Assembly (NCBI GenBank): GCA_027574665.1
Contig: CM050657.1
Location: 18,463,700-18,527,699 of the forward strand
Length of the DNA: 64,000 bases
Origin: Rhynochetos jubatus
Taxonomy: Eukaryota > Chordata > Aves > Eurypygiformes > Rhynochetidae
Direction of reading: 5' to 3'
Made by a program: the position numbers and the translations under genes. Positions 59,351-64,000 of this stretch are shown here, piece after piece. The notes beneath the pieces are model-generated. The model saw only the letters and a program-made list of their open reading frames with translations. It had not been told where the DNA came from and did not search any database. Position 1 is the first letter of the stretch; every line of letters starts with the position of its first letter.

Positions 59351-62300
59351 CCAAATAGGACTATTAAAGTAGTTAAAAACACATTTTCACTATGTCCTAT
59401 TTTAAGTACAAAAAGACAACAAACTATTTAGAAAAAACTGAGTTTTGATTTGAGAAAAGAAAACTTTAATAGTGGGTGAAGTCAAAATCTGCAGCAGCTT
59501 TTTGCAAAGACTGACCCTATTAAGAACAAAATGTATTCTAATTCACATGGAATTTAAAATCTGCCTTTAATGATTTCAGGCTAAAAGCTAAGGGGGAACA
59601 AGCTTGGGTCTATCAAATATAATAATTATAGTTATGTGGACACAACAAATGACTAATATGATAACGCCTGGGTTTGCTAACATGATACAGGACACACTGT
59701 CACAGTGACCTCAGTAGACCAACCATACACTGTTCAAAATTATTTCTCTTTGATTTCTTCTCCTGTAGCTACTAAAAGCTCTGCAGAAGCCACAGCATCA
59801 CTGCCTGCATCTGAAAACATCAGTTACTCTTGCATGAAATTGAACTTTATGAAGAATAGGAAGTTACTGATGATCTTCAAATTTTGAAGTATAATAGAAA
59901 TGTTTATCTTTATACTTGGCATAATTTAAACATTTATACACTAGTAATTTAAAATGACTGAAATGCCTCACGGTTACAGAGTTTACAAATGATAACTGAA
60001 CAACCCAGTAACATTTAAAATGATGCTTTTTCAAACACCCTATCTCAGCATTCTGCTCCTATTCTATTCCATGGAATATAGGATTTTAATTTTCTCCTAT
60101 TACAGTAAGCAATCATGCCTCTACCACTTTTCCATCTTTACAACAGATGTGCATATTCAAAGACCTAAACGCTAACTTCCCGAAACAAACACCAAAATAA
60201 AACAGACTAACACAAAATTAAAATTACAGCCAATTATAACTTTTTATCCCATAAATGCCACAAAAACCAGAAAAGACGAAAAACTGTTTGCTAAAAGCAG
60301 TCTGTTGAACAGAAGCATGCTAACAGGATAAATTTCATCTTGGTATTTTTTTCAAATACGATCAACTGTAATTTGCCTATTTCAAATGAATGCTCCAGAC
60401 CCCAATCTAGTAGTTATTAATTTATTTGTAGGATTGAAATAGTCAGTACATTACTTATTTTTTTAAATTTTTTTTCTCTGAAAAGCCAGACGTGGGTCAC
60501 TGGACCACTGGGTGTTCCCTCTTCCAACTCTGAATAAGAAATATATACAAAAGAAAGTGCATTAAATGAAAGGCAGACATTTCTTCTGTGGTCTCCAGAG
60601 GAAGAGATATCAACCATGACAGGTATGACAAACTGGATAAACATATTTAGTACAAACATACGTATGTTTCTGCTTAGAGTGCCCATTACTCTGTTAAAAT
60701 ACATGACTGCAGTTCAGGCTAACTTTTAAAGCTTGGGCTTGGTTCAAAACCTCAATATTTGTGTTTGCTTATCAGGTAAGAGTTTCCACACAGAAAAACA
60801 AGATGATCATCATGAAATTTCAGTGGGGCTATTTCACATCTGCTCAACAAGAATTTAAAGATAGCAGCTGTACATCATCACCTCCACTTAAGACCTGTTT
60901 GCACTCACATACAGCGCACACGCAACAACTGAACACAGCCAAGGCCACGGATTCCCAGTACCAAAAAAGAAAACAACCCAAAAATCACTTATTACAAGTC
61001 TGAAGTTTTCAGGTTTTGAAGACTCAGATTTGATTTGGGCTAAACTCCATTACTCAGACTTTACAGTCTGACAAACATCTATATACATGAGCCTGCTTCA
61101 TCAGCAGTTTTGTTTCTCTTCCTGGGATGCTTAACTCTGCCGAAAGAAGCCTCATTCCAAGACATAATAATAATGTTAATATACAGAAAACTCCTACTCA
61201 ACTTGCTCCCAAGGCAGTTCATTTACAAACGACTACTACAAAATTCAACAATAAATTAAATCTGAGTACAAGTTCATGATAGGGTTTAAACAAACATCTG
61301 TTTCTGAGACAACAGAAAAGCCATTTTGGTTTATCTTTTTAAAAATCACTTTAGAAATATGAAGGTGACTTTTCTTTCCTGCATGTTTTAGATATGCTGT
61401 AATTGCAATAACAGATTCAACCCAATTCAAATAGCTGCAGCTGACACCAAACTAGACCAAAAAAAGGAACAATCCAAGTTTCTTAAACTCAGCAGCACAC
61501 TTAAACAAAGCCAGGTTTTGTTGGACTTGATCCTCATTCAGTGGGAGCGCAGCAGTAACCGCACATGCTGCGGGACTAGGGCACAGACATTAAAATCAGC
61601 AATATGTTTACTTTTGGTCCGCATTAAAGACAAAGCAATAAACACAAATAAACCTACAACAGACTCTATTCATTACATAAAGTAAACCAAAGAACAAAAT
61701 AGCCTAAGGCTATGTACATCTTGCCACTAAGACTCCTTTTATTTTTAGAATCAATTTGATTTTTCTCTTGCTTATTGGTAGATCTAAAGAAGAAAACCCA
61801 CCTCTTCCACCTTCACTGAATTTGTTCAGGACAGGTTTCTCGACTAACCTAGATGACTGGAGAAATAATATGATTATTGCCTTTGAATGTATCACTAACT
61901 TCCCAGGTTAGGGGTACAACCACAGACTGAAAAGGCAAGAAACGTAATCTCTAACATCTTCAAAGCTGAATGCAGTAACAAGCTGTGTGTCAACAATCAT
62001 GAACTTAAACCACTGCTCCTCTTCATGCAGCCACAGAACATGTACAACGAGTTATTTTACAACCTTTCCTCACTGGTCTACACATTTGCTTCCATTATAC
62101 TCGGTGGGAAGGGCAGAATTTAACAAAATAAAATTAGATATCCAAGGCAAGCAAACAACACACTTTGCATGCTAGTGATTGATGAAAAACATCCGTAGGC
62201 AAAACAAGATCACCACGATGTGTGTGGTTACACCCACCCATCCAAAACACAGCTTCCAAGTATGCTGATTTACAGATATGTAGCCTGTAATCTCTAATCT

Positions 62301-62835
62301 TCAACTGGAGAGTGCACCACTAACAGGAAGATTGTCTTGCAGACCCTTGAGATGTTCCTCAAGGATTGAAGAGCCACCTTCAGCAAAGCCAGAATCAGGA
62401 AACAACAGGTACTGGCATTCCAAGACATCCATGGCAACAATAAAGGATGACATTTACTTCTAAAAATACAAAAGGCAGTAATATCAGAGTAAGCAAAAAA
62501 ATACACTTCATTTAAAAAGGACAGTATTTTGGATAACATTGGACTAATATAAATTTAGGGGCTAGATTTTTAAGATGTTTGACATCTTGAAATACTTCAC
62601 CATTAGTCAAGAAAAACACCACATCATTGTGTCAGATAAGTTTTGATTTCCAATTATTAAAAAAAAGTCATAAAGCAGATTAAAAAACAACACTTCAGTA
62701 ACATACAAGCATCCCTTTGCTTCTAGATCACCTGAGGAGAGTGACAGTCTGACAGAGAGAGCACAAGCAGAAAGGAAATGTGTCCACATAACTGCTGCAC
62801 ACAGGGCACTGTAGTAACTAATCCCTCTTCCACAC
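59351..62835. other. Non-coding AT-rich unique DNA
   Basis: No gene or recognisable repeat is present. Open frames are 95 codons or shorter and have no domains. Nothing else stands out. Confidence 0.55.
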
Positions 62836-62939
62836 AGATTCACGGAACAGTTTGGGTTGGGAGGGACCTTAAAGATCACCTAGTTCCAACCCCCCTGTCA
62901 TGGGCAGGGACACCCTCCTCCAGACCAGTTTACTCAAAG
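62836..62939 (-). mobile_element. CR1 LINE 3' end, very short, minus strand
   Basis: Read on the + strand this is the reverse complement of the CR1 3' terminus. It runs from an AGATTCACGGAACAG tail remnant through TTTGGGTTGGGAGGGACCTT, AAAGATCACCTAGTTCCAAC, CCCCTGTCATGGGCAGGGAC and AGACCAGTTTACTCAAAG. Only about 100 bp of the 3' UTR remains. The orientation is opposite to the other two CR1 copies. Confidence 0.93.
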
Positions 62940-64000
62940 AAAACCGTCCTCAATCTTCTACATGACACAGGAAGGATGTGACACGATGGACAGCCAGGCA
63001 GGTGTTTGAAAAGTCTGCCTTGAAACAAGAAACAGCCTCAGGAAAGTGAAAACTTCCTCCCTGATTTTAGGTTCCGATCAGTGCAATGAAGCTGGCTGGT
63101 GCCATCAGCCTTCAAGCTCGTGACTGCAGAAGTGATTTCTGAACAAATTACCACATGCTTCATTTTGTTATCTTGCTCTCCCAACCTCTCAGTTCCCACC
63201 ACTCATGGTAAGAGTTTTACTCTTGTTTTTTAATCGCTCAGCATGTTCTAACCTCACAGCTTAGGAAAGCCTCTTTTTGTACAGAAAATTCTGGGTATTT
63301 CCATTTCATTTGAAAACTCTTCTACTGCTAGAAATGAAACAAATAAAACCACAAAGGTACTGTTAAGTAGTCCCTGCTGCTAACTGTATTTACCTTCAAT
63401 ACCATAAAGGCACTTGAGAATTTTGGAGAGATTTTAACCCCGCAGTGACAGCAGGGCTCAGGTAGTTCTGATCTGCCAACTCAAATCACAGCCTAAGGTA
63501 AAGAGTGAAGCGATTCGCGCAAAGCAAGACAAGGGGACAACCCAAGCCCATACAGAAAATCTGTTCTTCAACCAAAAGCTGAAACAAGTCCCCTTCTGTC
63601 TCAGCCCACTTACGGCTTTGAACCATCAGCGTACAACTCGGCACCCAGCTTTACAAGGAGCGAGCTACCTCTTTCTTCTTTCCCTTCCTACCCAAAAGGA
63701 GCCTATCTCCCTACGTGTAAACATCAGAAAGTTTAGTAGCAGTCTGTTGTAAGAGCAGAGACCATGTTACAGAAAACACCAATTCACTCCAAAGCAAAAG
63801 CCAATTTATTACAAGTCTTACATAACCAAGCTGTTAAAAAAAAAAAAACCCACCAAAAACATAAGTTAATTGCATTTTAATATAAAAATCTTTACACCTT
63901 TTGCAGATGATTAGGTTATTTCACAGTTTATTATAAAACATTTTCTGTTATCATTAACTGGAAGTTAAACCTTTTCTGGGGTGGTGGCTTGAGTGTAGAA
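62940..64000. other. Non-coding unique DNA to the window end
   Basis: No gene is supportable. A CpG-retaining patch lies at about 63500-63720. A 13-base A run is at 63836-63848. Two minus-strand AATAAA hexamers (TTTATT on + at 63805-63810 and 63927-63932) could be polyadenylation signals, but the hexamer is common by chance in AT-rich DNA. Confidence 0.45.

Noticed and set aside
63805-63932. Minus-strand gene 3' end from two AATAAA hexamers
   Set aside because: The hexamer is frequent by chance in AT-rich DNA. No downstream GU-rich element or coding sequence supports it.
1-64000. CRISPR arrays, operons, prophage or insertion sequences
   Set aside because: No regularly spaced repeats, ribosome binding sites or dense ORFs. 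The window is vertebrate nuclear DNA.

Overview
This 64 kb window reads as vertebrate nuclear DNA from a bird, most likely a neoavian (non-galliform) one. The main evidence is its interspersed repeats: three CR1 LINE 3' ends with the characteristic bird CR1 tail, plus two long terminal repeats (LTRs) of related endogenous retrovirus families that I recognise from memory as widespread in birds. The DNA is AT-rich and mostly CpG-poor, with many short poly-A and poly-T runs. No bacterial-style gene organisation is present. The longest open frames are at most about 175 codons, and the longest of all lies inside an LTR fossil.

I find no protein-coding exon, rRNA, tRNA or other RNA gene that I can support. 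The window is best read as intergenic DNA or the inside of one or more very large introns. In the stretches I read or counted, the + strand tends to have more A than T and more C than G. That would fit transcription from the minus strand, but this is only an inference.

Layout. 1-4.9 kb: unique DNA with a GC-richer block at 1.1-1.95 kb. 4.87-5.67 kb: a minus-strand ERV LTR-type fossil, followed by a CpG-enriched flank carrying a perfect PAR-bZIP palindrome. 10.3-11.05 kb: a CpG-retaining, homeobox- and octamer-motif-rich block that looks like a conserved regulatory element. 15.2 kb: short CR1 3' end (+). 20.6-20.9 kb: a block with an E-box palindrome and an inverted repeat. 23.5-23.9 kb: GC-richer block. 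28.7-29.8 kb: candidate conserved noncoding sequence interrupted by a 240-bp GC-rich segment I cannot identify. 44.1-44.5 kb: CpG-enriched block with a possible first exon on the minus strand. 45.1-45.4 kb: candidate noncoding element. 45.88-46.41 kb: the longest CR1 copy, keeping the end of ORF2. 46.83-47.49 kb: an apparently complete solo LTR (minus) flanked by a near-matching 5-bp target duplication. 54.55-55.1 kb and 59.2-59.35 kb: further AT-rich candidate regulatory blocks. 57.2 kb: a tiny CpG cluster. 62.8 kb: short CR1 3' end (minus). The remainder is unremarkable unique DNA.

Nothing here amounts to a new biological system. The most useful leads are the candidate regulatory blocks, the unexplained GC-rich insert at 28.9 kb, and the CpG-enriched block at 44.4 kb. 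All need cross-species alignment or transcript data to settle.
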